Shown here: piece after piece, positions 43,133-52,163 of the stretch
Position numbering within the stretch: the first letter of the stretch is position 1
How the letters are laid out: each line of letters starts with the position of its first letter
Assembly (NCBI GenBank): GCA_040769385.1
Contig: JAXGLD010000001.1
Location: 434,001-498,000, forward strand
Length of the DNA: 64,000 nt
Origin: PHAA01 sp022706565
Lineage (GTDB): Bacteria; Bacillota; Syntrophomonadia; Syntrophomonadales; Syntrophomonadaceae
Reading direction: 5' to 3'
Made by a program: the position numbers and the translations under genes
Notes under the pieces: model-generated
Told to the model about the DNA's origin: nothing
Seen by the model: only the letters and a program-made list of their open reading frames with translations
The model's database searches: none

Positions 43133-43369
43133 ATGGAAATCGGGGACAGGGTGGTAATATGTGAGTCGAGGCATCCTCTCTATAACTTTAAAGGATCGGT
43201 AGTGGGTCGCCGTGGCCCCAAAGGCCCCGACGACATCTGGCTGTTGGTGTACGTGGATAACCGCGGACGAAGTTACCTTATCCCCCGGTCTATGGTCAGA
43301 ATCATTTCCGAGGAAGAAGATCAAGGTGACCGGAAAGGTCCTTTTGGGGGTAAGCGTCGCTACAATTAG
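43133..43369 (+). CDS. Small hypothetical protein, 78 residues, KOW/SH3-like
   Basis: Not recognised beyond a beta-barrel feel: GDRVVICESRHPLYNFKGSVVGRRG is a typical KOW/SH3 pattern, and the basic, Gly-rich tail GGKRRYN might bind nucleic acid. ATG at 43133 follows AAGGAG. It ends with a 4-base overlap of the 3' end of the convergent DUF2284 gene. Confidence 0.6.
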   Translation: MEIGDRVVICESRHPLYNFKGSVVGRRGPKGPDDIWLLVYVDNRGRSYLIPRSMVRIISEEEDQGDRKGPFGGKRRYN

Positions 43370-43947
43370 TCGATCAATAGAATACCGGCCACCGTTAATT
43401 GATTCGATGTGAAAGCCAGATCCAAACCGGCGGCTGCAAATGTCCGGACTACATCGATCCCCATTCCTTCCATTGATGGCCGGGCGGTTCCAGGATTGAT
43501 ACAATCTTGCTCACCTTTTTGAATGACGCAATTGTCGCACAGTTTGCACTCGCCGGCTCCCAAAGCCATGGCCAGGTGGAACCCATCAGTGAAAGCCTTT
43601 CTCTCCAGGTTTACCGCCATCTGGCCAAAACGCCGGGCAGTAACGTCAAAGGTTTGACGCATGTATTCCTTTTCATTACGGTCAAGCTCCTGCTGCAATT
43701 GCAATAATAGGGCAAAAGTGTACTGATCTATCAGGTGCCGGTTATCAGCTACCGACGGGAGATACGGTGGACACATGAGGTTCTTGCCGTAGTTGGTGCA
43801 CAGATTAAGTTGACAATGCATTCTGACCCGTTCGTCCAATAATATGTCCCGGGCCAGTAGCAGAGTAGCCTTGGAAAACCCCATGTTGTTGGCATATGTT
43901 TCCAGTTCCAGGATGGCCTGGAGTTTCCGTTTCAAGTCAGAGTTCAT
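43366..43947 (-). CDS. DUF2284 metal-binding protein
   Basis: 193-residue predicted metal-binding protein. The Cys pattern is CQLNLCTNYGKNLMCPPYLP (key parts C-NYGK-CPP, about residues 38-57) and CKLCDNCVIQKGEQDCINPGTARPSMEG (key parts CKLCDNC and C-NP), matching DUF2284, a family of unknown function common in anaerobes and often near corrinoid or methyltransferase genes. It is transcribed away from the cobalamin riboswitch. Possible role in corrinoid or iron-sulphur handling is inference from neighbours. Confidence 0.82.
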   Translation of the reverse strand: MNSDLKRKLQAILELETYANNMGFSKATLLLARDILLDERVRMHCQLNLCTNYGKNLMCPPYLPSVADNRHLIDQYTFALLLQLQQELDRNEKEYMRQTFDVTARRFGQMAVNLERKAFTDGFHLAMALGAGECKLCDNCVIQKGEQDCINPGTARPSMEGMGIDVVRTFAAAGLDLAFTSNQLTVAGILLID

Positions 43948-44018
43948 TTTACAGCTCCCTAGATAGGCAAATAAGATAATTAGCTGAATACTTGCTATTT
44001 CAGTATATATGAAAAAGA

Positions 44019-44024
44019 TATAAT
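44019..44024 (+). promoter_or_regulatory. -10 box ahead of the cobalamin riboswitch
   Basis: A perfect TATAAT, placing the transcript start about 30 bases before the riboswitch. No -35 at standard spacing stands out. Confidence 0.45.
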
Positions 44025-44059
44025 GAGACTACGGTAGTGATTAATAAACTGAATATTTT

Positions 44060-44226
44060 GTGCAGCGGGGTATCGGCCTAATAACTGGTACCAGGGAACC
44101 AGGTGAGAATCCTGGACGGTCGCGCCACTGTAAACGGGGAGCAAGTTTCCATTTGCCACTGGGTCCAAGACTTGGGAAGGCGGAAACAGGCGAAGATCCG
44201 TGAGTCAGGAGACCTGACCGCTGCAT
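44060..44226 (+). promoter_or_regulatory. Cobalamin riboswitch
   Basis: The closing stem P1 is TGCAGCGG (44061-44068) with CCGCTGCA (44218-44225). Inside are the conserved GCCACTG (44125-44131), GGGAAGGCGG region and the B12 box AGTCAGGAGACCTG (44203-44216). It senses adenosylcobalamin and controls the ten-gene operon that starts at cobT. Confidence 0.95.
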
Positions 44227-44268
44227 TGCACGTTACCTTCGCAGGAAAGGGGGTGTTCTGGTATTGTT

Positions 44269-44306
44269 AAGGCCTCCATTATCTTGAACGAAAATGGGGC
44301 TTTTTT
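44269..44306 (+). terminator. Riboswitch-controlled intrinsic terminator
   Basis: AAGGCCTCCAT pairs with ATGGGGCTT (one bulge, G-U pairs) and is followed by six T. It lies between the riboswitch and the cobT ribosome site, so the switch most likely works by transcription termination. Confidence 0.8.
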
Positions 44307-44328
44307 AAATGCAGCAAGGAGGATAAAG

Positions 44329-45378
44329 ATGGATATTAAAAGTGTATTGGAAGAGATACAGCCCCTCGACACCGAGACGATGGAGAAGGCAGTCAAACGG
44401 CTCAACAGTCTGACCAAACCTATCGGCAGTTTGGGGGTATTGGAGAATCTGGCGGTACAGTTGGCCGGGATTACCGGGGATGTCATCCCTACGGTGCGCA
44501 ATAAAACAGTAATCGTTATGGCTGGTGATCATGGAGTCGTCGAAGAAGGTGTCAGCGCTGCTCCGCAGTCAGTCACGCCCCAGATGGTATATAACTTTTT
44601 ACAAGGTGGGGCAGGAATAAATGTACTGGCTCGTCTGGCCGGCGCTGAAGTTAAGGTCGTTGATGTCGGAGTAGCGGATCCCACCTTGCAGGATCCCAAC
44701 CTGATCTCCCGCAAAGTCAGGTTAGGGACGGTCAATATGACCAAGGGGGCTGCTATGACCAGGCAAGAGGCTATTAAGGCAATAGAAGTGGGAATAGAAA
44801 TAGCCCAAACTGAAATCGACCAGGGTATTAATTTATTGGCCACGGGCGAGATGGGTATTGGCAATACTACCTCCAGCAGTGCTATACTGGCGTCTTACAC
44901 GGACACACCCTTATCAATCATCGTAGGTCCTGGTGTAGGCCTCAATGCTGAAGGGGTGAATAAGAAAGTCAAGGTTATCGAAACTGCTTTGGAAGTAAAT
45001 CACCCTGACCCGAATGACCCAATTGATGTCTTAGCCAAGGTGGGGGGATTGGAGATAGCGGGGATGACGGGCTTGATCCTGGGTTGCGCAGCCCGCCGAA
45101 CTCCGGTCGTGATTGATGGTTTCATATCAGGAGCGGCTGCCTTGATAGCCTGTAAAATGGCTCCGCGAGTTAAAGACTACATAATTGCATCCCATCTATC
45201 AGAGGAGCCAGGTCACCTGGTGTTATTAGAGGTTATCGGTTTGGAGCCGATGCTGCGCATGCGCATGCGTCTGGGAGAAGGCACTGGGGCGGCGCTGGCA
45301 TTTAATGTCATCGAGGCGGCGACCCGGATAATGAGTGAAATGGCTACATTTGAGGAAGCCGGGGTAATTATGGATTAG
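44329..45378 (+). CDS. cobT: CobT, nicotinate-nucleotide:DMB phosphoribosyltransferase
   Basis: Activates the lower-ligand base (such as dimethylbenzimidazole) to its ribotide phosphate for B12 assembly. SLTKPIGSLGVLENLAVQLAGI (key part TKPIGSLG), GDHGVVEEGVSA, GEMGIGNTTSS and the catalytic Glu region LGEGTGAALAFN are all present. Start ATG at 44329 behind AAGGAGG; the frame extends upstream into the terminator, which is not coding. 349 residues. First gene of the riboswitch operon. Confidence 0.96.
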   Translation: MDIKSVLEEIQPLDTETMEKAVKRLNSLTKPIGSLGVLENLAVQLAGITGDVIPTVRNKTVIVMAGDHGVVEEGVSAAPQSVTPQMVYNFLQGGAGINVLARLAGAEVKVVDVGVADPTLQDPNLISRKVRLGTVNMTKGAAMTRQEAIKAIEVGIEIAQTEIDQGINLLATGEMGIGNTTSSSAILASYTDTPLSIIVGPGVGLNAEGVNKKVKVIETALEVNHPDPNDPIDVLAKVGGLEIAGMTGLILGCAARRTPVVIDGFISGAAALIACKMAPRVKDYIIASHLSEEPGHLVLLEVIGLEPMLRMRMRLGEGTGAALAFNVIEAATRIMSEMATFEEAGVIMD

Positions 45379-45406
45379 TTTGAGTTCATGGAGGAGGCCT
45401 GCAGGA

Positions 45407-46378
45407 ATGAGTATAGTCCTGGCTAAGATGAATAGAATATGTGTATTTCTGGTTATTATATGGGTGGCTTTTTCCGCATGTGGCTGCAATAAAGGGATTA
45501 GTTCACCTCCAGGCGAAAGCTCGGTTTCCGCCAGCAGCCAAGGCTACCCATTAACCATTACCGATGATATGGGACGGCAAATAATCCTGACTGCCGAGCC
45601 AACCCGCATTGTATCCCTTGCCCCCAGTAATACTGAAATTTTATATGCTCTTGGTCTTGGCTCCAAGGTAGTTGGCAATACCAATTACTGCGATTATCCC
45701 GAAGAGGCCAAGCAATGTTATAAAGTGGGGGGATTTGAAGATCCCAGTCTGGAAAAGATAGTGGCGGTCAAACCTGATTTAGTATTGGCCTCCAATATTC
45801 ATATCCCATCGCTCAAAGTAATGGAAGATGCAGGTCTTAGAGTAGTAGTCCTGAATGCCAAGACGCTTGAAGGGGTTTTAGACAATATCCTGTTGGTTGG
45901 AAAGTCGGCCGGAGTTGAGGATAGGGCAGAAAAACTCACTCAAGACTTGAGGAGCAGAGTGGATACCGTGAGTGCTAAGGTCGGCCAAGTGCCGGCGGAG
46001 CAAAGGCCGCTGGTTTACTATGAACTCTGGTATGAGCCGTATATGTCTGCTGGCAAGGATACCCTGACCGCTCAATTGATTAGGCTGGCTGGTGGTATAA
46101 ACATGACTGACGACAATATTGAACAGTATCCCAAATTAAGCGAAGAGATAATTATTAAGAGGAATCCCGCCATAATGATTAACTCTTATGGCCATGGCAG
46201 CGGCGCCCTGATAACACCTGAACAGGTGGCGGCCCGCCAAGGCTGGTCCCATCTTGACTTCGTCAAGAACAATCGCATTTATACCATAGAAGCAGATCTA
46301 GTGTCCCTGGCCGGACCACGCATTGTGGATGGCCTAGAGGCTATGGCTGAATTACTGCATCCCTCGTTATTCAAATAA
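45407..46378 (+). CDS. btuF: BtuF-like corrinoid-binding lipoprotein
   Basis: Substrate-binding lipoprotein of a B12/corrinoid ABC importer. A signal peptide with lipobox FSAC gives lipidated Cys25; the mature domain has ITDDMGRQIILTAEPTRIVSLAPSNTEILYALGLG (key parts DDMGR and RIVSLAPSNTEIL), typical of the helical-backbone binding fold of BtuF. Start ATG at 45407, after GGAGGAGG; the frame opens 27 bases earlier at a TTG. 323 residues. Could bind iron siderophores in other contexts, but the riboswitch operon points to corrinoids. Confidence 0.93.
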   Translation: MSIVLAKMNRICVFLVIIWVAFSACGCNKGISSPPGESSVSASSQGYPLTITDDMGRQIILTAEPTRIVSLAPSNTEILYALGLGSKVVGNTNYCDYPEEAKQCYKVGGFEDPSLEKIVAVKPDLVLASNIHIPSLKVMEDAGLRVVVLNAKTLEGVLDNILLVGKSAGVEDRAEKLTQDLRSRVDTVSAKVGQVPAEQRPLVYYELWYEPYMSAGKDTLTAQLIRLAGGINMTDDNIEQYPKLSEEIIIKRNPAIMINSYGHGSGALITPEQVAARQGWSHLDFVKNNRIYTIEADLVSLAGPRIVDGLEAMAELLHPSLFK

Positions 46379-46397
46379 TGAAGACAGGAAGATTTAC

Positions 46398-47444
46398 ATG
46401 GGGCACCATAGTACATTGAAGAGATCCGTGATAATGTTAGTCCTAGCATCTGGGCTGTTGGGATCTTTGATTATTGGCATTGCCATTGGAGCTGTTTATA
46501 TCCCGCCAGCAGAGATTGGAGCGATTTTGTTAAGTCATGTCCCAGTTTTAGGAGAAAGGTGGGCAACTAATCGATTACCGGAACACGATATTATTATAAT
46601 GACGATGAGGTTCCCCAGGGTTATACTCGCCGGGTTGGCCGGAGCCGGACTAGCCCTGGCAGGCGCTACCTTTCAGGGGTTGTTTCGTAACCCGATGGCC
46701 GATCCCTATGTTATCGGGGTATCATCGGGTGCTGCGTTAGGAGCGGTAGTCAGTATCATGATTCAAACGGCTTGGAATATACCGATGCGTTATGGTATAC
46801 CGGTTTTTGCTTTTGTTTTTGCCATCGTGACCATTGCATTGGTTTATAATCTCGCCCGGGTAGGAGGTAAAGTGCCGGTAATGACTCTATTGCTGGCTGG
46901 AATAGCGATAAATTCGCTATTATCGGCAGTGGAATCACTCTGCTTATTCTTTAGCGGGGAGCAATTACATCAAATAGTGTTTTGGTTAATGGGAGGATTT
47001 TCGGGTGCAGGATGGGACTATGTGTTCATGTTCCTCCCCTACGGAGTGATTGGCACCGCTATCATATTTGTATTTGCCCGGGAACTGAACGCCTTATTGT
47101 TGGGTGAAGAATCGGCCCAGCATCTGGGAGTAGAGGTGGAAAGGGTCAAGCGTTATCTGTTGGTAGCGGCAGCATTGTTGACCGGGGCTTGTGTCTCAGT
47201 CAGCGGAATGATAGCCTTTGTAGGACTGGTGATTCCACATATCGTTCGAATGCTGTTCGGATCCGACCATCGCATTCTTCTCCCTTCGGTAGCCTTGATT
47301 GGTGCGATTTTTCTATTGTTGGCTGACTCGCTGTCCCGGATCATCATCGCCCCCAGCGAGCTGCCAGTTGGCATTATTACAGCACTGGTCGGCGGTCCAT
47401 TTTTCATATTACTGCTGCGTCGGCAGAAGAATGCTCTGTTTTAA
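46398..47444 (+). CDS. btuC: BtuC-like corrinoid ABC permease (FecCD family)
   Basis: 348-residue permease with about ten membrane segments. MRFPRVILAGLAGAGLALAGATFQGLFRNPMADPYVIGVSSGAALGA (key parts RFPRVI, LAGATFQGLFRNPMADP and GVSSGAALGA) is the FecCD signature, with FVGLVIPHIVRMLFGSDHR near the C-terminus. Follows btuF by 19 bases and is followed by the ATPase gene. Confidence 0.95.
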   Translation: MGHHSTLKRSVIMLVLASGLLGSLIIGIAIGAVYIPPAEIGAILLSHVPVLGERWATNRLPEHDIIIMTMRFPRVILAGLAGAGLALAGATFQGLFRNPMADPYVIGVSSGAALGAVVSIMIQTAWNIPMRYGIPVFAFVFAIVTIALVYNLARVGGKVPVMTLLLAGIAINSLLSAVESLCLFFSGEQLHQIVFWLMGGFSGAGWDYVFMFLPYGVIGTAIIFVFARELNALLLGEESAQHLGVEVERVKRYLLVAAALLTGACVSVSGMIAFVGLVIPHIVRMLFGSDHRILLPSVALIGAIFLLLADSLSRIIIAPSELPVGIITALVGGPFFILLLRRQKNALF

Positions 47445-47462
47445 CGGTTGGAGGGTCATAAT

Positions 47463-48722
47463 ATGTTGTTCAACATATTGGGAGTAACCTGCACCTATGG
47501 AGCGGCTCCAGTTTTGCAGGATGCCAGCCTGCAGATACATCATGGTGATATGGTGGGAATTGTCGGACCTAACGGTTCTGGGAAATCGACACTTCTTCGT
47601 GCTATGAGCCGGGTGTTGCAGCCGCAGCATGGTCAAGTAATGCTGGAAGAGGAAGACATATACAAGGTGCCGGCCACCCAGGTCGCCAAGAAGATGGCAG
47701 TGGTTGTTCAGGAACAGAGCTTGAGTTTCCCGTTCACGGTTCGGGATCTGATTATGATGGGGCGCATCCCCCACTTGAAAAGATTTGCCCGCGAAGGCCG
47801 GATAGATATCGAGATCGTTGAGCAGGCTATGGATCTGACAGACACCACCAAACTAGCTGACCGTCAGATAAATGAGCTAAGCGGTGGAGAAAAACAAAGA
47901 GTGCTGTTGGCCCGGGCTCTGGCCCAGGAACCTAAGATACTTCTGCTGGATGAACCCACTTCATATCTGGACCTGAATTACCAGATAGAGATCATGCAAC
48001 TTCTGGCCAGACTCCGCCGCCAATATGGGATAACCATCATCATGGTTCTGCATGATCTTAATCTGGCTTCCCGTTATTGTGATTACCTTATCCTGATAAA
48101 ACAAGGCACTATCCGTGCGATCGGTCCTCCCCACCATGTAATAACCGCCGATATGATAAAAGAAGTATACGGCTGCGAGGTCAAAGTGGAGCAATTCGAT
48201 GTGGCTGCTCCTCCCTACATCTTGTTTCATAACGACGACTATAGAGAGGTCAAAGCGGTCCGAACGGATTGGGTGCATGTGGTGGGGGGGGGCGGGTCTG
48301 GCGGAGGCTTGTTGCGGACCTTGGTCAAGGCAGGCTGGAATGTCAGCATCGGTGTAGTTAATATAGGCGATAGTGACTGGGACGAAGCCAATCGTTTAGG
48401 GTTGAGTATTATCGATGCTCCCCCTTTCAGTGGTCTGGGAATGGAAGAAGCAAGGCGCAACCGGGATATGATGAAAAAGGCGGCATTCATAATTTTGGCG
48501 GGTGTACCATTTGGGATGGGGAACCTTCTTAATTTGGAATGTGTACTCGCTGAAGCCGAGCGCGGAGGCAGGGTGATTGTGGTAGATAATCCTGCTATAC
48601 ATGAGAGGGATTATACTGGTGGCGAAGCCACCCAACTCTATTTCCGGTTGCTGGAGTCGGGAGCGCACCGGGTCAATAACGAATGGGAGGCAGTTCGAAT
48701 GATAGAAGGAGAGAGGTCATGA
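47463..48722 (+). CDS. btuD: BtuD-like corrinoid ABC ATPase with C-terminal extra domain
   Basis: ATPase of the corrinoid importer. Residues 1 to about 255 are a standard FepC/BtuD ATPase: Walker A GPNGSGKST, signature LSGGEKQRVLLARALAQ, Walker B LLLDEPTSYLD. From about residue 260 a further 155 residues follow, beginning VHVVGGGGSGGGLLRTLVKAGWNV, a Rossmann-like glycine motif. Total 419 residues, well over the usual 260. Start ATG at 47463 after TTGGAGGGT. The extra domain may bind a corrinoid or nucleotide; this is a guess. Stop overlaps cobU. Confidence 0.92.
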   Translation: MLFNILGVTCTYGAAPVLQDASLQIHHGDMVGIVGPNGSGKSTLLRAMSRVLQPQHGQVMLEEEDIYKVPATQVAKKMAVVVQEQSLSFPFTVRDLIMMGRIPHLKRFAREGRIDIEIVEQAMDLTDTTKLADRQINELSGGEKQRVLLARALAQEPKILLLDEPTSYLDLNYQIEIMQLLARLRRQYGITIIMVLHDLNLASRYCDYLILIKQGTIRAIGPPHHVITADMIKEVYGCEVKVEQFDVAAPPYILFHNDDYREVKAVRTDWVHVVGGGGSGGGLLRTLVKAGWNVSIGVVNIGDSDWDEANRLGLSIIDAPPFSGLGMEEARRNRDMMKKAAFIILAGVPFGMGNLLNLECVLAEAERGGRVIVVDNPAIHERDYTGGEATQLYFRLLESGAHRVNNEWEAVRMIEGERS

Positions 48723-49273
48723 TGCCTCGTGGCAAGTTGGTTTTCATTACTGGTGCGGCCCGCAGCGGCAAGAGTTCTTTTGCGGAAAGGATGGCTGCGG
48801 AAACAGGCAACCCGGTTACCTATATCGCCACTTGCGTGCCGGGTGACGAGGAGATGCTGGAAAGGGTAGAACGGCATCAAGCCCGCCGGCCGGCGCACTG
48901 GCGAACGGTGGAAGAGCCGCTTGATCCTGCCTTGTTTATAAGAGAGAATGATGGTCCGGGAAAGGTATTTCTGTTGGACTGCATAACTTTGCTGCTAATG
49001 AATCTCATATTGGATCCCAAGTCAGGATTAACTGAAGATGAGTTGCTGGAGAAAATGACTGAACTGGCTCAGGTAAGCTACAACTCCGCGGCTGATGTGA
49101 TAATGGTTTCCAACGAGGTAGGATGGGGTATCGTTCCCGGCGATCCCCTATCCAGAATGTACCGGGATGTTATCGGTCGGGCCAATCAACTTCTTGCTGC
49201 CCAGGCTGATGAGGCCTGGTTTACCGTATCTGGTATCCCGCTCGAATTGAAATCTTTGGCTAAGGGCAAGTGA
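48719..49273 (+). CDS. cobU: CobU/CobP adenosylcobinamide kinase/guanylyltransferase
   Basis: Bifunctional enzyme that phosphorylates adenosylcobinamide and loads GMP. P-loop ITGAARSGKSSFAE (about residues 9-22), the YIATCVPGDEEMLERVERHQARRP stretch (key parts YIAT and RHQARRP, with the guanylylated His) and SNEVGWGIVPGDPLSR are typical. Start ATG 48719, overlapping the btuD stop as ATGA, after AAGGAG; ATG 48722 is an alternative. 184 residues. Confidence 0.95.
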   Translation: MMPRGKLVFITGAARSGKSSFAERMAAETGNPVTYIATCVPGDEEMLERVERHQARRPAHWRTVEEPLDPALFIRENDGPGKVFLLDCITLLLMNLILDPKSGLTEDELLEKMTELAQVSYNSAADVIMVSNEVGWGIVPGDPLSRMYRDVIGRANQLLAAQADEAWFTVSGIPLELKSLAKGK

Positions 49274-49277
49274 TTAT

Positions 49278-50231
49278 ATGGTTTGGCTGACAGTCCCACT
49301 GGCTTTCCTTATCGATCTGGTCGTGGGCGACCCTGTCGGTGTGCCCCACCCAGTTAAGATTATCGGCCAAGCCATCGGGCGCCTGGAAAGATTTCTGCGC
49401 AGATGGACAATGTCGAGCCGCGGCGAGCGTATGGCCGGAATCCTTCTGGCCCTGCTCATACCGGGTACGGCTTGGATAGCTACATGGGTTTTATGTTACC
49501 TGGCAGGATCTATTCACGGCATGGTAGGAGTCTTGGTTGCCGCCTGGCTGATATCTACTACTGTCGCCGCCCGTGGTTTGGTCCAGGTGGGGAACTCAGT
49601 CTACACCTATTTGCAACACGAGGATTGGGTCAAGGCGCGGCAAGTGGTAGATGGTATTGTGGGGCGCGACACTGACCGTATGGATGAAAGGGAAATGGTC
49701 CGGGCTACGGTTGAGACCATGGCGGAAAACATAGTAGATGGAGTGGTAGCACCCCTATTCTTCGCTTTTTTGGGTGGAGCTCCATTGGCTATGGCTTATC
49801 GAGCTGTAAACACCTTGGACTCTATGGTAGGGTATAAAAACGAAAGGTACCTTTATTTCGGCTGGGCCTCGGCTCGGTTGGACGACCTGGCCAATTATCT
49901 TCCGGCGCGGATAACCGGGGTGTTTATAATTATTGCCGCGGCATTTTTAGGTCGCCGGCCGATAAATGCCCTGCGAACCATAATCCATGACAGCAGCCAA
50001 CACCCCAGCCCCAACAGTGGTATTCCTGAGGCTGGAGTAGCCGGTGCCCTGGGAGTGCAATTGGGAGGAATCAATTACTATGATGGGATTCCTTCTTATC
50101 GTCCCCACTTGGGACTTGCTGACAGCGAACTGAACCGGAATATGATCAAGCAGACGGCCAGATTCGTTTATGCTGCCGGGGGCATGGCGGTTCTATCCGG
50201 GGCTTTTATAGCCAAGATTTTAGTGGGGTAA
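49278..50231 (+). CDS. cbiB: CbiB/CobD adenosylcobinamide-phosphate synthase
   Basis: Membrane enzyme that attaches aminopropanol phosphate to adenosylcobyric acid. The N-terminal LIDLVVGDPVGVPHPVKIIG, central ETMAENIVDGVVAPLFF and MVGYKNERYLYFGWASARLDDLANY (key parts) are the family marks. 317 residues with four to five hydrophobic segments. Begins 4 bases after cobU. Confidence 0.96.
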   Translation: MVWLTVPLAFLIDLVVGDPVGVPHPVKIIGQAIGRLERFLRRWTMSSRGERMAGILLALLIPGTAWIATWVLCYLAGSIHGMVGVLVAAWLISTTVAARGLVQVGNSVYTYLQHEDWVKARQVVDGIVGRDTDRMDEREMVRATVETMAENIVDGVVAPLFFAFLGGAPLAMAYRAVNTLDSMVGYKNERYLYFGWASARLDDLANYLPARITGVFIIIAAAFLGRRPINALRTIIHDSSQHPSPNSGIPEAGVAGALGVQLGGINYYDGIPSYRPHLGLADSELNRNMIKQTARFVYAAGGMAVLSGAFIAKILVG

Positions 50232-50246
50232 GGGGGAGAGAATCAA

Positions 50247-51038
50247 ATGAATGCTTTTATAGCCTCCCTAACTTTTCTTACCAGGATTCCGGTTCCCCAG
50301 AGAGACAGCTTATACGATCCCGGGATTTTCAGCCGCTCAACAATATTTTTCCCCGTGGTGGGAGGAATTATCGGATTAGTGAATGGGGGGCTGTACCTTA
50401 TATTGGGGGCAGTCTTGCCGGTTCATGTGATAGCCGTAGTAATTATTATGGTACCGATATTCATGAGCGGGGGAATACACTTCGATGGACTGCTCGACAC
50501 CTGCGATGGCATTTTCAGCGGCCGTTCGCGGGAACGAAGCTTGGAGATCATGAGGGATAGCAGGGTTGGGTCCATGGGAGTCATTGCTGGTATAGTCGAT
50601 ATTCTGCTCCGATATAGTATCTTGATTTCTTTACCTGCGGAGACCCTCCCAGTTCTGTTGATTGCCCAGCCTGTCGTTGGGAGATGGTTTATGTCGGTGG
50701 CCCTGCACCTGTTTCCCTATGCTCGAAAAGAGGGGGGACTAGGCCAAGGCTTCAATCAGCACAAGAAAAGGCTGTATATTATCCTTAGTACCGGATTGAC
50801 TTTATTAATGGTGTATTTCCCATTCGGTTTGGGCGGTTTGGGGATCATCGGCCTGGCCGGAATTGCCTCCCTGTTGATCGCACTGTGGGTAGCACACCGG
50901 TTAGATGGTTTGACCGGGGATGTTTATGGTGCTTTGAATGAAGTTACTGAGATTATTTTTGTCTTACTGTGGCTGGCGGCCATTCAGAATCTGAGCCTGG
51001 GATTTGACGGGCCGTTAAGCTGGTGGGAAAGCATTTAA
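50247..51038 (+). CDS. cobS: CobS, cobalamin-5'-phosphate synthase
   Basis: Polytopic membrane enzyme joining AdoCbi-GDP with alpha-ribazole phosphate, the last assembly step. FLTRIPVP at the N-terminus, the metal-binding GGIHFDGLLDTCDGIFSGRSRERSLEIMRDSRVG (key parts HFDGLLDTCDG and RDSRVG) and GLTGDVYGALNEVTE with the second Asp/Glu set are clear. 263 residues. ATG at 50247 after GGGGGAGAG. Confidence 0.96.
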   Translation: MNAFIASLTFLTRIPVPQRDSLYDPGIFSRSTIFFPVVGGIIGLVNGGLYLILGAVLPVHVIAVVIIMVPIFMSGGIHFDGLLDTCDGIFSGRSRERSLEIMRDSRVGSMGVIAGIVDILLRYSILISLPAETLPVLLIAQPVVGRWFMSVALHLFPYARKEGGLGQGFNQHKKRLYIILSTGLTLLMVYFPFGLGGLGIIGLAGIASLLIALWVAHRLDGLTGDVYGALNEVTEIIFVLLWLAAIQNLSLGFDGPLSWWESI

Positions 51039-51055
51039 GGGAGGTCTTTGAAGCC

Positions 51056-52162
51056 ATGCAGAAGAGAGCCCACGGGGGCAATATATATGAAGTGGCCAGG
51101 CGGTACAATCTGGCTCCGGAGAATATCCTTGATTTCAGTGCTAGCATAAGCCCCCTGGGCGTGCCAGAAAAGGTGATGGCAGCGGTCGAAGCCGCCCTGA
51201 CGGCGGTCAGGTATTACCCCGACCCTGAATGCACCAGCTTCTGTGAGGCGGCGGCGGCATACCATGAGGTGAATCGCCAAAATATATTGCCTGGAAACGG
51301 GGCTGCTGAAATCATCTACCTGATCACACATCTGGTCAGACCTCGCCGGGCGCTGATACCTATTCCGACCTTTTCCGAATATGCATATGCGGTGGAATCA
51401 ATAGGTGCAGAAGTAATAAGCCCCTGTTTTAGGCAGCAAGGGCAGCGCTTCGTGATTCACAAAGAAGATTTCGTCCAATCTATTGCCGGCAAAGATTTGG
51501 TCTTCATCTGTAATCCTAACAATCCTACCGGCACGCTTTGGACGCGGGATGAATTGATCGAGATTGTTGAGGTTGGGCGGGCCAATCATTGCACTGTTGT
51601 CATTGACGAGGCCTATTTGGACCTGGTTGAGAATGGTCCTGCATACTCAATGGTAGAGAGAGTGAGAGATTACGATAATCTGCTAATACTCAAGTCGTTA
51701 ACCAAGGTATATGCAATCCCTGGTCTTCGTATTGGCTATGCTCTGGGTCCCAGCAGGATAATTAAGGCCATGACATTGTTGCGCGACCCATGGAGCGTAA
51801 ATGTTCTAGCCCAGGAGGCCGGGACGGCTGCGTTCCAAGAGTCGGAGTATTTATCCAGGTTGCAGGAATTGGTGCAAGTGGAGCGGCAGTATTTGTACGA
51901 GGAGTTAAGCAAGATCGCTGGTCTTGAACCGGTTTATCCCACCGCCAATTTCATACTGTTCGATACAGGACCGGCTGGTATTAGCGCTGCTACCCTTCAA
52001 AACGCTATGGCAACTCGGGGAATTCTCATTCGGGACTGTACCTCCTTCCGTGGTATGGGGGGCAATCATGTCCGTATTACAGTTAGGACCAGAGTAGATA
52101 ATGAGCGGTTTATTCAGACTGCCCGGGAATGCTTGTTAGCTTTGTCAGCAGGAGGTGGTTAG
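51056..52162 (+). CDS. cobD: CobD-type L-threonine-O-3-phosphate decarboxylase
   Basis: PLP enzyme of aminotransferase fold I giving aminopropanol phosphate for CbiB. HGGNIYEVARRYNL at the start, DFSASISPLG, FICNPNNPTGTLW, VIDEAYLDL and the PLP-lysine segment LKSLTKVYAIPGLRIGYALG are present. A histidinol-phosphate aminotransferase could look alike, but the operon and the HGGN start favour CobD. Start ATG at 51056 after AAGGGAGGT; the frame opens 33 bases earlier inside cobS. 368 residues. Confidence 0.92.
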   Translation: MQKRAHGGNIYEVARRYNLAPENILDFSASISPLGVPEKVMAAVEAALTAVRYYPDPECTSFCEAAAAYHEVNRQNILPGNGAAEIIYLITHLVRPRRALIPIPTFSEYAYAVESIGAEVISPCFRQQGQRFVIHKEDFVQSIAGKDLVFICNPNNPTGTLWTRDELIEIVEVGRANHCTVVIDEAYLDLVENGPAYSMVERVRDYDNLLILKSLTKVYAIPGLRIGYALGPSRIIKAMTLLRDPWSVNVLAQEAGTAAFQESEYLSRLQELVQVERQYLYEELSKIAGLEPVYPTANFILFDTGPAGISAATLQNAMATRGILIRDCTSFRGMGGNHVRITVRTRVDNERFIQTARECLLALSAGGG

Positions 52163-52163
52163 C

